64,000 nucleotides of DNA from Acanthopleura granulata (taxonomy: Eukaryota > Mollusca > Polyplacophora > Chitonida > Chitonidae), in NCBI GenBank assembly GCA_016165875.1, contig JABBOT010000038.1:186001-250000 (forward strand), read 5' to 3'. Each line of letters begins with the position of its first letter. Within the stretch, counting starts at the first letter, position 1. Shown here piece after piece: positions 1 through 10,867 of the stretch. Under the pieces are notes generated by a model that had not been told where the DNA came from, did not search any database, and was given only the letters and a program-made list of their open reading frames with translations. The translations under genes and the position numbers were made by a program.

Positions 1-99
1 TTTGCACTATGATAAAAACTACACTTATCTGATGTCAGATTGTTATGGTTAAATTTGCACTATGATAAAAACTACACTTATCTCATGTCAGATTGTTAT
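1..99. repeat. Direct tandem duplication, period 53 bp
   Basis: Bases 1-46 and 54-99 are the same 46-base sequence with one difference (ctgatg against ctcatg). It lies in the intron upstream of the GCNT-like exon. No coding potential is seen. Confidence 0.85.
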
Positions 100-340
100 C
101 CAATGATTTTTACTCAAGCAAAGGTAACTTTATATCCCGAGTTGTCTCCACATCTTAATCTGTCCACCTGACTAAATTGCGGAACACAGTTTGATTAGCA
201 GAATTCTTTAATAAGATACCTGAGTGTGGTTTTTGTTTGAAATAAGGCCATGCAAAGAGTGCAGTGTTTAACGAAACCGCGTAAGGGCAGTAATTTGGCA
301 CATTTTCTTATTTGTATTTTTGTTTTCAGAAACGTTTGGA

Positions 341-487
341 ATGGTGCTTGTTGCACATTTTCAATTAGACAGTCAACCTAGACGAGCGTGTTGTACATTT
401 TCTGCTTTACAGGCAGATGAGCTTGTTGCATATTTTCTATTTGACAGGCACTATAGACGAGCGTGTTAAACATTTTCTGTTTGACAG
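341..487 (+). repeat. Four tandem copies of a 3' splice-site region
   Basis: A unit of 35-40 bp reading about gacgagcgtgtt..acattttctgtttgacag is repeated up to the exon boundary. The AG dinucleotides fall at 371-372, 411-412, 446-447 and 486-487, each behind a T-rich stretch (tcaattagacag, ctgctttacag, ctatttgacag, ctgtttgacag). The exon itself begins with another copy of the gcactcaagacgagc part. Only the AG at 486-487 gives the reading frame of the glycosyltransferase exon. Confidence 0.8.
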
Positions 488-807
488 GCACTCAAGACGA
501 GCTCGAGGAGAAGAAATCAATGGCTCGCTACAAACTCTGGAAACCTCTCCATTGCACGGGCAAATACGTGAGACAAATTTGTATATTCGACAAAGGGGAT
601 TTACCTGGCCTTGCGCAGGCGCCACATTTGTTCGCCAACAAATTCCATTTTGATTTTGGTGAACTGGCCTATGAGTGCTTGGACGAATTGCTCTGGAATC
701 GGACCCGGGACGAGTATTTGTACGGTTCGAGTTTTAACACGACACTTTACGAGAATCTGCCTACGGTGAAACAACGCGTGAACGTAACAAGAGTCTCAGA
801 TGAGTGA
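488..807 (+). CDS. GCNT-type beta-1,6-N-acetylglucosaminyltransferase, C-terminal exon (partial gene)
   Basis: This is the last coding exon of a member of the core-2/I-branching enzyme family, which are Golgi type II membrane proteins adding GlcNAc in beta-1,6 linkage to make branched O-glycans. The exon starts after the acceptor ttgacag and needs one base from the previous exon. It ends at TGA 805-807. Visible family hallmarks are the motifs VRQICIFDKGDLPGL and HLFANKFHFDF followed by AYECLDELLW. These correspond to the VCIFGAGDL...HLFANKFD...QCLDE ending of vertebrate GCNT1-like enzymes. About 37 residues follow that block, including NRT, NTT and NVT sequons. The catalytic core and transmembrane anchor lie left of the window. 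Identification as GCNT family is firm; which paralogue is unknown. Confidence 0.85.
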
Positions 808-1710
808 GAATGCCTCATGATTACAGAGGTGACCATCATGACAGGTGCCACAAAACACAATTTCTTTGTCTCTTTGGCATCACATGTAACAAATGACCAT
901 GTCCTCGTTTACGTGGTATCAGGAGCGACAAAACACCATGTCTTCATCTCTACATGTACTCCAACGCCGTAGTCAACGCGTTTAGGTTCTTCAGTTCTAT
1001 TTTGTTGCTGTTGATTTTGTATATTCAAACTCACCCATGAATCTGTGGCATCATGTGTTATGTGCTGGTAGGCTTGATATTTATCAACATCGTTTTTCAA
1101 CATTTCAACACAACGGTGTCTCCTCCTGAGAGACCGGCATTGAAGCCGACATACTTCTGGTGCTACCTTACTGGGGGGTCATACAAGAACACCATGCGAA
1201 CAGGAGAGCCGATTCGTCGTCATTTGACTGAAATTCTGTTAAGTATGACGTTTAACCCCAAGCACTCACTCACACACTCAGGAGATCCGACCACCTATAC
1301 CGGGTGACAAAGAGATAAGCAGCACTGAATCTGTCCAGTACACTTACTGTTTGTTGCGAATCCTGAGCGTTAAGCGAGGCATCAGCCAGGCCGTCCAATT
1401 GGCAAGTCTTATACATGATCCCACATGCTCTGCGGACTCTGTATCGGATACACAGCAGCACGGCTTCATCATAACAGTGTAACTGGCTACATCCACAAAG
1501 TATTGCGGGAGCTGAAGTGAGATTTGACAAATGATTAACCATTTCTGATCGGGTATTTATGACAACGTATTAACCACTTCTGATTGTGTCGGCATGACAA
1601 CAGGTTAACCATGCCTGATAGGGTAGTCAAGACTCCGGACTGGGAGAATGCCCTGCAGACATTATTCTGTGAACTTCAGTGCTGGCAATCTAAGATAACT
1701 TGTTACATGC
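808..1710. other. 3' untranslated/intergenic stretch
   Basis: No exon, transposon or clear repeat is recognised here. Part of it should be the 3' UTR of the GCNT-like gene, but no convincing AATAAA was placed. Confidence 0.5.
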
Positions 1711-1937
1711 GGAACAGGAAAAAAATGGAAAATACGGAATATCAATAAACAGGTAAATAAAGAATATAAGTAAACTGGTACATACGGAATATAAGAAAAC
1801 TGGAAAATACGGATGGGAATATATATAAATTGGTAAATACGGAATAAAGAAAACTGGTAAATACGGAATGAAAGCAAAGGTGTAAATACGGAATATAAAT
1901 ATACTGGTAAATGAGGAATATAAAGACAGGTAAGTGC
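1711..1937. repeat. Minisatellite, about 25-28 bp unit
   Basis: Degenerate repeats of ggtaaatacggaatataagtaaact. The several overlapping minus-strand open frames rich in F, I, Y and P are a by-product of the repeat. Confidence 0.85.
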
Positions 1938-2439
1938 AACCTAGAAGGTGTATACAACTGCTAGCACGATCTGTGTGTGTATAATGTGTATGAGGAAGTC
2001 TCGCAGGCATGAAGGACATATGGAGATACCTGACGGACTTCCTAGAGAGACAGGTACAGACGTTTACAATGTACATTCTGATACAGAATGGTGCTTCGGT
2101 GGACAACCACGGGGTGCCGTTTGGATGTTCACTAATAAATGCATAAACAGATGACGTGCAACATTATACAACACAATGCCCCATTACATCATTCAAAATG
2201 TTCTGATGGAATAACAGACCAAATCTATCATTAACAGTGTGTAATATTAACCTCAGATATTCTACCATCACCCAGAAAACGTAGTACTCTGTCAATTTCA
2301 CAGAATCCATTTTAAGAGTGTATGCAGATAGCAGTCTTGTGCGCAAGCAGTGTGTTACATTAACATCATATATTGTTCCATTGCCCAGAAAACATAAGTT
2401 TGAGAGAATCCAGTTTAGAGTGTGTAGCCAATGCAGTTT

Positions 2440-3150
2440 GATATATAACCACAGGGTAACATCTCGGTGTATGGATATAGCAGTGTAGAGTACAGCCACA
2501 GGGTACCGTCTTCGTGTAGGAACAGAGGAGCCTGGCTTGCAAGAACAGGGTAACGTCTTTGTGTAGGCATTAGCAGTCTGGTGTACAACCACAGGGTAAT
2601 GTCTTAGTGTAGGGACATAGCAATCTGGTACACAAACTCAGGGTAAAGTCTTGGTGTATGTTCATAGCAGTACAACAATGGAACGTCTTGGTGTATGGAC
2701 ACAGTAGTGTAGTGTAGAATCATAGCAGTCCGGTGTACGACAACAGGGTAAAGTTTTGGGGTATGGACAATGTAGTGTGGTGGACAGCCACAGGGGTAAC
2801 GTCTTGGTTTAGGAACAGAGCAGTCTGGTGTACAACCACAGGGTAACGTTTTGGTGTATGGACATAGCAGTCTAGTGTACAACAACAGCGTAACCTCTTG
2901 GTGTAAGGACAGAGCAGTCTGGTGTACAACCGCAGGGTAACGTCTTGTGGTGAAAACATAGCAGTCTTTTGTAAAACCACAGAGTAACGCCTTGATGTAG
3001 GGACAGCAATATGTTGAACAACCACAGGGTAAACTCTTGGTGTATGGCCATAACAATCCGGTGTACAGCCATTACGTAATTTTGTGTACGACAAGAGGGC
3101 ATAATATTGACTTAACATTTTCGTGTACAACCACGAGATAACATCTTTTG
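2440..3150. repeat. Minisatellite, about 47-60 bp unit
   Basis: Roughly a dozen copies of a unit such as catagcagtctggtgtacaa + ccacagggtaacgtcttggtgta. Copies differ in length and sequence. Minus-strand open frames with repeated CGCTPDC words are repeat artefacts. Confidence 0.85.
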
Positions 3151-3462
3151 TTATATAAGAATCTGGTGTCTTGTGACGTCTTGGTTCTTAGACATAACAC
3201 ATGATTATACCTCATAGAGTGATTACTCGTGTGGAGTGATCAGTACACCAGCACATGATATGCCACATAATATGACGTATACGGATAACGTGCTCACAAA
3301 GTAATATGTGACATTTAGTTGACGAGGCACGGTCCAAGGACCACGCACTGATAGCCATCGGCCCCGTGCTCTCTATCGTCCGCTTAATGGCAGTTAACAG
3401 TTGGACGATGGCTTGCAAACATAGCCGGAGGTAGAGCAAGCTCCAGGCACAACCTCACTGCA

Positions 3463-3658
3463 GGCGACAACTACAACTGCAACTGCAACTACATGACGTC
3501 CACAGTGCCGGCGACATGAAAACAGTCGGCGAGAAAATAGAACCAGTTCTCTCTATGCTGGGCGACATAAATGTCGTCTTGATGTCGTCGCGACATAACG
3601 TTGGCAACGGGGACGAAAATGCAGAACGTTCTATTTCCATGACGTTGTAGTTGTCGCC
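3463..3658. mobile_element. Short inverted-repeat element (MITE-like) with 15-bp perfect TIRs
   Basis: ggcgacaactacaac at 3463-3477 is exactly complementary to gttgtagttgtcgcc at 3644-3658. Inside lie further complementary pieces (acatgacgt / catgacgtt; gaaaatagaacc / ggttctattttc-like). There is no coding capacity. The whole can fold as a long interrupted hairpin. Confidence 0.65.
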
Positions 3659-3763
3659 CTTGGTGGGGATGAGCCTTATAAAGTCTCAGCTGAGAAGGTT
3701 ATTTCTTTTCAGTTTTCCTCTATGAAGATAGCAGCTGGGAGAACAAAAACATGATTACGTCCT

Positions 3764-3894
3764 GGGGCCGCTAGCACGAACGCCTTTTTAAGGTTACGAG
3801 AACGTAACTACCAAGGCAACCAGTAATATACGTGTTACGTCGCCATGGTACTTCCGTGCTTGTAGCGTTAAGGGGGCTTCGTGTAAGTGCGCCC
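3764..3894. mobile_element. Palindromic MITE, family A, copy 1
   Basis: The element begins ggggccgctagcacgaacgc and ends ggcttcgtgtaagtgcgccc. The interior has acgtaactaccaaggcaacc opposed by ttacgtcgccatggta. Two further copies of the same family are at 9889-10007 and 28284-28401. Confidence 0.75.
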
Positions 3895-5638
3895 TGGAGT
3901 ATAAACATGGCGTCTCCATTTTGGAATAAATATTTACTCTTGATAAATGGTTTCGTCGAATTTCACATAGTCTACTTCTGTCTCACTAGTGAAAAGTCCA
4001 AGTAGCTCACTGAGACTACCTATGAATTGTAACCCCTGTGTGTAGCAGAACTGAAGACCGATTACTTGGTTTTGACGTTAATATATTTTCGTAAACATCA
4101 GAATAATTTAATTGGAATCAAGTCAATTAAATTAACGTTAGAAATTGAAATATAGGGAGCTGAGAAATCCCAAATCCAGATGTTCTTATATTTGAGCGTC
4201 TCGTTCTCCACTCAAAAGTTCTGAACAATCCATAAACAATTACCACTGCATTTTAAGCATTTGTTAGAACAGAAGACCGACTGTTTCCAGACTGAACGTG
4301 CGTCTTGAGCCTTCAGTAATACTGGCGTCCTAGATACAAGTGTGTTGATACATCGTGATCATTTCACAGCAGCGAGCTTTGATACAAGTGTGTTGATACA
4401 TCGTGATCATTCCACAGAAGCGAGCTTTGCACGGAGGTGATGTAGTTAAAGCAGTTTGTTACCAAGGTAACAACCAGGGAGACGGATATAAAAGCCTTGA
4501 AGAAAAATCCAACTCTATCCAAAATAAATAGAATTCTGATGTAATTGAACTAGGTTCCAAAATATCAGTACACAAATTGGAGGTGTTTGAACAACAGAAA
4601 GCCTAATCAATCCCAAACGACAAACTATGAGTCAGTCAGGAAAGTTTTTTTTTTCTTGCCACAACTAATCGAGGAAGTGACCAGAAATAATCGTTAATTC
4701 ATTAATAAATGAACAAATGAAAACAATCGAAACAAATAGATTGAAAAATCTTTAATTGTCTCTAACTCTACGAAACTATGACACATTGCAAATGCCCCAA
4801 TAAAATAAGCTGATAATGCTGCAGTTCATGTATATATAAAATAGCTTTATCACAAGTCTGTAAACAGTTATAAAACTACATTTTCTATGTTCCCTAACAA
4901 CGTCATGACAGCAACATATGTAAACTCATTGGTAAGACTGAAACTGTGTGAAAATCCCCTCATCGTGACAAGGCATTTACAAACCTTCATTGATCACTGG
5001 CCGTAACGCTTGGCCACGACGTATATGCACACACGTTAAGGGCGCTGAAGATTATGCAGGAACAACGGTGTCATAGTCAACCCAGCATGGCCAATAACCT
5101 GGGACGTGATTTGCCGTCATTGTTACGTGATTGGTCCTTATGGCCTGTGTTCCGCGTAAGCGATCTGAGTAACAAAGGCAAACTTCATCACTCTAATCCT
5201 TGGCAAACTGATCAAGAAACTTACAGCTGGAAAAAGACTCGCCAATGTATAGTTGCCCTATCATCTTAAATATAAAGTAAATCCCTGCATTCTTAAAATG
5301 ACGATACATTAATACACACGTAAGTATACAAACTGTATAAGAAGGCACTAATAATGACAGTATGCGGCTGCATAAAGGTATATAATAATTATACTATGTT
5401 ATTTTTAAGTAAATAATATTTAAGTGTGTAGGCCCTCTGAGACAGACCAGACTAGTCAGCAAAGTAACGTAACAGTCAATGCACGATTCAAATCCACAAC
5501 AGTGAACATAGTCAAATGTGCCGTGCAAATATAAAGCTGTATTATAAAAATCTGAATTCACTAGGAAATAAAACCACCGCAGCAATTGCCGTTGTAGAGA
5601 AGTATATACGAGATTGAATATCGAGGATGTAACTCATA
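3895..5638. other. Gene-poor stretch with one 48-bp duplication
   Basis: The only structure seen is a direct tandem duplication, 4333-4380 and 4381-4428 (gatacaagtgtgttgatacat...gagcttt). The rest is AT-rich and shows no recognisable exon. Confidence 0.5.
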
Positions 5639-5735
5639 CGAATGCAACACGATGTAACACATACGAACACAACACGATGCAACACATACGAACACAACGC
5701 GATGTAACACGTACGAACAAAACATGATGTAACTA
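5639..5735. repeat. 25-bp tandem repeat, about 4 copies
   Basis: Unit gaacacaacacgatgtaacacatac, with small differences between copies. Confidence 0.85.
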
Positions 5736-6114
5736 TATAAAAAGCCTGTGTGCAAGGATGTGGGCGGGATCATACTTTATAGCTTTCTCAAACGTGCATG
5801 GCCAAAAATATAACCACAGTGGATATCGCATGCAAACCTGGTTCAGAACAGTCAAAACACTTTGACATATTGCGCCTCTGGTCAGTTGGCATATCAGAGG
5901 ATACAGATACACCGTGAACCTACCACAAAATACTCCAGAAATCAGACCTGAGTTCGTGTCAGGGTGCAACCGACTAGTTTGTCACAAAAAAGGGACATTC
6001 AGCCAAAACAGAGACTACAGGTTATGTGTCTTGACCGACTAATACACAGCATGTACAATAGAGCCAAAACGTGTCTACTTCATTGGCAGTTAACACAAAT
6101 GATCATACAGGCAC

Positions 6115-6240
6115 ACACCAATGGTCGCATACAGGGACACCAGTCATCACATACAAGGACACCAGTCATCACATACAAGGACATCAGTTACCGCATACAA
6201 GTACACCAATCATCGGTCATCATAAATGCGGACACCAATA
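6115..6240. repeat. Short tandem repeat, about 22 bp unit
   Basis: Repeats of acaccagtcatcacatacaagg, degenerating at the 3' side. Confidence 0.75.
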
Positions 6241-6649
6241 ACAAGGGAAGATTTCTTGCCAAACCGTATTAGCCTACGTAAAATATACAACTAGGACATT
6301 TTTTGGCCACCTTCTATAGATTTGTCTCTACACGTCATTGGCGTTTGAGTTGGATTTGAGGACAAATACTCATGCGCTAAGGTAGAGTTTGCTTGAAAAA
6401 GTACAGACTAATTTGTTGACGAGAAGTGAGATTCAGCCAAACTTTCCCTTAGTTCAGTTACTGCGATAGAATTTAAATATTTAACAATCACATCACCAAG
6501 GCGTTATTACACACCATTGTACAATAAAGGGGCCAGATCAGACGAAATTGTTTCACGACTAGAGTGGATTTTATTGAAATTACCAAACATTTTTTGTATG
6601 GCAATATAATATTTTAAACAAACGACGCGAGATCCAAACGATATATAGC

Positions 6650-7190
6650 TTATAGCCTCATCCCCTAAGTTATAGTCTCAACCCGTAACATAACTTCATT
6701 CTCTAACTTATCCTTATATATCCTTATAGCCTTATCCCCTAAAGTGCAGCCTCAACCCCTGACGTAGCATGGTCGTCTAACGTATAGCATCATTCCCTAA
6801 GTTATTGCCTCATTCCCATCAAAGCTCCACTCCCTTGTGTAGGTTCATCCCTATCGTATAGCCTCATTAACTAACGCATTTCCCCTAATTTATTGCCTCA
6901 TCCGCTAACGTATATTCTCACACCCTAACTTACAGCCTCATACCCAAATGTATAGTCTTTTCTCACAACCTCATACCCTAGTATATCGCCTTATTGCTTA
7001 ACTTACTGCCTCATCCCCTAACACACAGCCTCATCCATTAAGGTAAAGCCTCATCCCCTAACATGTATCCTCATCCCCAAACGTATAAACCTCACTCCCT
7101 AACGTATAGCCTGACTCCCTGACGTCTGGCCTCAGCCAGTCAAGCGGGATATAGACTCGAACTGCGGATGTAGCCGCATCACCTGATGTA
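6650..7190. repeat. Minisatellite, about 21 bp unit
   Basis: Many degenerate copies of gtatagcctcatcccctaac. Stops occur in every frame. No gene. Confidence 0.85.
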
Positions 7191-7870
7191 TAACCTCATT
7201 CATCCAGCTTTGTAAGCCGTCAGTGACGACGGCTATTGCGTTTATTATTGGTCTTTTACCCTTTTTGTTTCATAACAAATATTTCTTAAATATTGTTATT
7301 CTGTATGTCACTTTATGTGTAGACTCATTTCTAAATGATTGAGATAAATTGTTCCGCGGTGAGTTTAAGCACATATAACTCCTCTGACTTGTATTTTTGA
7401 CTCTGTGCTGTCTCCGCTCTGCTGTTTTAAAGTTAAGGCCACACGGCTGAAAGTGTGGAGGTCAGTAATTGATCTACAAGACGTTTTAGGATACGTACAT
7501 TGCACATAAGAAAGTCTTACAGTCTTACATTTCACGAAACTCTCAGTAAATTTTTTAATCGGCTTTTTATCGTGGTGTTTATCGGAAAAAAATTAAGTCA
7601 AACCCGGAATAAGTACGCTATCACGTTGCTTCAGTAAATGATATTTTCCTACGCAAGGACAATAAAATATAACGTTTCGTTAAACCCGGCACATAAGATA
7701 AAATCCGAAGCTCTGATGTAATGCTTAGTTTTATCTACTTTTAATGTCCCTTGATGGTCTACGAATGGCATACGAATGTCGGACTTAACTTTAAAAATCA
7801 CTTGTCATGGTTTTTCGGTGAAAGCTTTGTGAACTGGGTCAGTGTGCGGATAGTGGTTTCATGCAGTGCT
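7191..7870. other. Probable 3' flank of the cGAS-like gene
   Basis: AT-rich, no exon seen. On the minus strand an AATAAA hexamer is present at 7246-7241. It is about 0.8 kb past the stop codon of the cGAS-like gene, so its use as the poly(A) signal is only a possibility. Confidence 0.35.
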
Positions 7871-8083
7871 CGGGATTCAGGTACTGCCGTGGATTTAGGC
7901 TCGCGGACTAGTAGGGATTCAGGCCCTTGGACTGCCATGGATTTAGGCTCGTGGACTAGTCGGGATTCAGGTACTGCCGTGGATTTAGGCTCGTGGACTA
8001 GTCGGGATTCAGGTACTGCCGTGGATTTAGGCTCGTGGACTAGTCGGGATTCAGGTACTGCCGTGGATTTAGGCTCGTGGACT
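7871..8083. repeat. 42-bp tandem repeat across the cGAS-like stop codon
   Basis: Copies lie at 7871-7912, 7913-7960 (48 bp, 6-base insertion), 7961-8002, 8003-8044 and 8045-8083 (partial). Unit: cgggattcaggtactgccgt + ggatttaggctcgtggactagt. The length is 14 codons, so frames stay open on both strands. One minus frame would read repeats of HEPKSTAVPESRLV. The cGAS-like gene terminates inside its first unit, at 8071-8069. Confidence 0.95.
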
Positions 8084-9825
8084 GCTGTGATTGTTATTAG
8101 CTTCATCCTGAGACCAAGGCGTCGTTCCAGAATAATCCAGCACATTCTTCAGCAGGTCAATAAAGTCCGCAAGCAATTCACGAAATTTCCAGTCGGTTGT
8201 TTGTAGTTTCTCCGCGTACTTCCCAAGAACTTGCGAAATATCGGGCACTTCTAACAAAGCGTCTAGTTCGTTTTTCAGCTGAAATTTGCAAGGAAAAGAC
8301 GCTTCCCCTTCCATAAAGCTGTGCGCTAAAGAGTCGTGGATTTCCTGCTTCATGGGGTCAAAGCGACAGGAATCGTTACAGAATTCAGGGAAAGACGTGA
8401 ATCCCGGAAATACGAATAACGAGATTCGGGACCCCCGAGTTCCGAAGTTGTCTGGCCATAAGCATTTGCCCAGAAGCATGAATACTTCAACGACTCTCTT
8501 CTGAGGTTCCTCTCCAAGCCACTTCTCGGGATCGTTGTAATGCTCCATCAGAAAGAATATAGCATTCTTTAACAAATATGGCGGTACACATGGTTCCCAA
8601 GAATCGTTCACCAGCACTAATGGAAAGAACAACGCGATGAGAGTTTTACAGTAGCACAGGCATTCCACGAGGCCACTGGATTCTCCATACCTGAGCAGCT
8701 GATCTTTTTCAGCGAGGGCTAGGGAGATTCTACGGGTCGTACCCGACGCCTCGCCAGGGACAAGGACGAAGACTTTCTTGTCGTATTTTTGCAAAGTTGC
8801 AATGAGGTGATTCCACAATGGCAGCTTTATTATGTCCTCTGGATTATCCATGGCCAGTGGGAGCACTTTGTTACAAGAAATGGGCAAAGCCAAACTGATA
8901 TCAAAGCGGACATGCGTTGTTTCTGTGGCTGTTTCGTGGGTAAGGTGAATTCGTGTCACAAAACTTTTGGCTTTCGTAGACATAAATGACCAGCCGGGCC
9001 GCAGAAAGCTTTTCATGGCGTCCAGGACGGTATTGACGAGGTGCTCACCGCTCTCCCCACTCACAGCGTCCCGGAACTGATCGCCATTGTCCACGTCCTG
9101 GTGATCGTACACCAACCCCAGGCGAATGTACTCGTTCTGCGAGTCTTCCAAGACCCTGATTGCCTTCACAGACTGCTCGAGCGAGGGCAGAAGGACAACC
9201 AAGTCAAACTCGTCTGGGCTGATAATTTTGGTCCCGTCGGCGATACTGCCTGCCACTAAGATCTGGACGTCTTTGAAAGCCTTGTAGGTTCTCTGTAAAA
9301 ACCACTGCGTGTCCTCGGCCGTCCTGGCTACGTCATCATACATGTGCCTGTCCTCTCCTCCAGCGGCGGCCTCGCGCATGCGCCGGACGACGTTCGCCAA
9401 TGATTTCCGGCAGACCGACTGTGGAGTTGTTGTGGTCTCCTCCAGGGGCACAGGGTTCGTAACCGTGGTTAAGTCAAACTGATGGACAGTCACTCGCTGG
9501 GTCCTGTCCTTTTCCAGAAGAGGGCTTTTGGGCGAGCATTCGTGAGACTTCGTCCTCATCACTGCTTGGTTTGACCTTTGACTCGGTGACCTTGACCTCC
9601 GGAAGGATCTCAAGTTTGAAAAGGTTCTCTGTAAACGGTCTTTAGGGGAGGATTTGGGAGAGAAAGGATTCATACCAGGCTTTGTCCTCAGGCTGTTCCC
9701 CAGATCCTGAAGTCTCTGGCGGAGGTAAGAGTCTGTCTGTTCTCTTTCGGATTCCTTCTTCAGCTTTTTGATCATTTGATCGAATTCGTTCTTCTGGAGA
9801 CCAAACTCTTGACCCATCACACTGT
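8069..9825 (-). CDS. cGAS-like receptor / Mab-21 domain nucleotidyltransferase, main exon
   Basis: Joined to exon 10749-10867 it gives about 622 residues. The Mab-21/cGAS nucleotidyltransferase signature is intact. GS (residues 230-231) is followed by ADGTK and PDEFDLVVLL, placing acidic metal ligands at E243 and D245. The third, D346, sits in VRFDISLALP. The helical lobe has RRISLALAEKDQLL near 401-415 and a Cys-rich ECLCYCK stretch. Residues 90-125 form a basic Ser/Pro/Arg segment (SPKSSPK, RRSRSPSQR) that looks disordered. Known family members sense nucleic acids and make cyclic or linear oligonucleotide signals, or are catalytically dead developmental Mab-21 proteins. The intact triad favours an active enzyme. 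No HxxxCC zinc thumb of vertebrate cGAS was seen. The acceptor is gttgacag|ACAGTGTG, which keeps the frame from the upstream exon. The stop is at 8071-8069. Confidence 0.88.
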
Positions 9826-9888
9826 CTGTCAACACAAACAACATTATTAAAATATTGTCTTCTTTAAAGCTGCAATCCTGGTACCACT

Positions 9889-10007
9889 TTTAGGAAGCCC
9901 TCATTAGGAGACCGTAGCTGCCATGGCGACCCAATGCTTACAGTGTTGGTTTCCACGATATTTACGTGCTCGTAACGTTACGACCGTTTTGTGCAAGTGG
10001 GCCGCGC
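9889..10007. mobile_element. Palindromic MITE, family A, copy 2
   Basis: Lies inside the intron (9826-10748) of the cGAS-like gene. It reads aggaagccctcattaggaga ... tgctcgtaacgttacgacc ... gcaagtgggccgc and so matches the copies at 3764 and 28284. Confidence 0.65.
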
Positions 10008-10289
10008 TTTTTTATCCTTCGTTACCGTTTTAATTTACATTCATAACAAAGCCAAATTCTTGAACCACTGCGGACAAAAATAACATTATTGGATTATTTC
10101 TTTTAATTTATATAACGCTGTATTTTCATCCTTATATTTACAGCTTTAAATTACATTCATAACAAGAAAGTGTTAAGAACGCAACGCATTTGCTAAAAGC
10201 TCACGACACCAGTAGGCCCAGATTAACCAAGTCATTCGGCAGCTTGATACTTATCAATATACTGAGATTGTCATACAGGAATAACTACA

Positions 10290-10570
10290 CTGTAATAACC
10301 GAAGTGTGACAATTGAAAGAAGCGAGGTTTACTCCTAAATTTTGAAAAGCACGGCGTGCTGACCACGGTGTGATAGTGAAAGTGTAATAACGATGTAGTA
10401 ATAACCATGGCGCAATGACGACAGTGTGATAACCAAGTTTTAATAAAGTACAATTAGTGCAATAATCAAGGTGTAATAACGAAAGTGTAACATTCACAGT
10501 GTACTAGCGAAAGAGTAGTAATCGAGTCAAAGTACTGAAAGTGTAACAACAAAAGGTAATAACCAATATG
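10290..10570. repeat. Degenerate short repeat
   Basis: Irregular copies of words such as gtgtaataaccaa and aagtgtgataac, within the intron of the cGAS-like gene. Confidence 0.55.
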
Positions 10571-10748
10571 CAATAGCCAAGGAATAAGAACAAGTGTTTT
10601 ACATCATAGGGTCAGGAAATTCTGATATTTCGCATTTGCTTCCATCTGCATGAAAACGCATGCCAATCCGACCACTCAGAGCTGCTCGAAACAATCCCAT
10701 GTAGTGGTGAGTATCCCAGGCCAGTCGCAAGTAGCATTAGCAACTCAC

Positions 10749-10867
10749 CTGCTTCTCGTATCTCCAAGGATACGAACCAATCTTGGTTGGGCCATTTCGG
10801 TCTCTTGTACACAGGGACGTAAATGTCACCCCCCGACAGAACACTGCTGCTTTGCCCCATCACAAAT
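10749..10867 (-). CDS. cGAS-like receptor, N-terminal exon
   Basis: An exon bounded by tatatttgcag|ATTTGTG and GAAGCAG|gtgagt. ATG at 10860-10858 starts MGQSSSVLSGGDIYV, a 37-codon stretch that runs in frame into the main exon (..EIREA-D-SVMGQEFG..). Gly2 with Ser6 fits the N-myristoylation consensus, which would suggest membrane attachment; this is inference. The frame also stays open upstream of the ATG (..FV-M), so an earlier coding exon cannot be excluded. The main exon starts with its own in-frame ATG in the very similar context gtgATGGGtCAA, giving an alternative start MGQEFG that lacks the Ser. Confidence 0.7.

Noticed and set aside
7751..8206. 151-codon plus-strand frame with GSWTSRDSGTAVDL repeats
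   Set aside because: Antisense to the cGAS-like 3' end and produced by the 42-bp tandem repeat.
9041..9259. Plus-strand frames within 8.2-9.3 kb
   Set aside because: Shadows of the cGAS-like coding exon.
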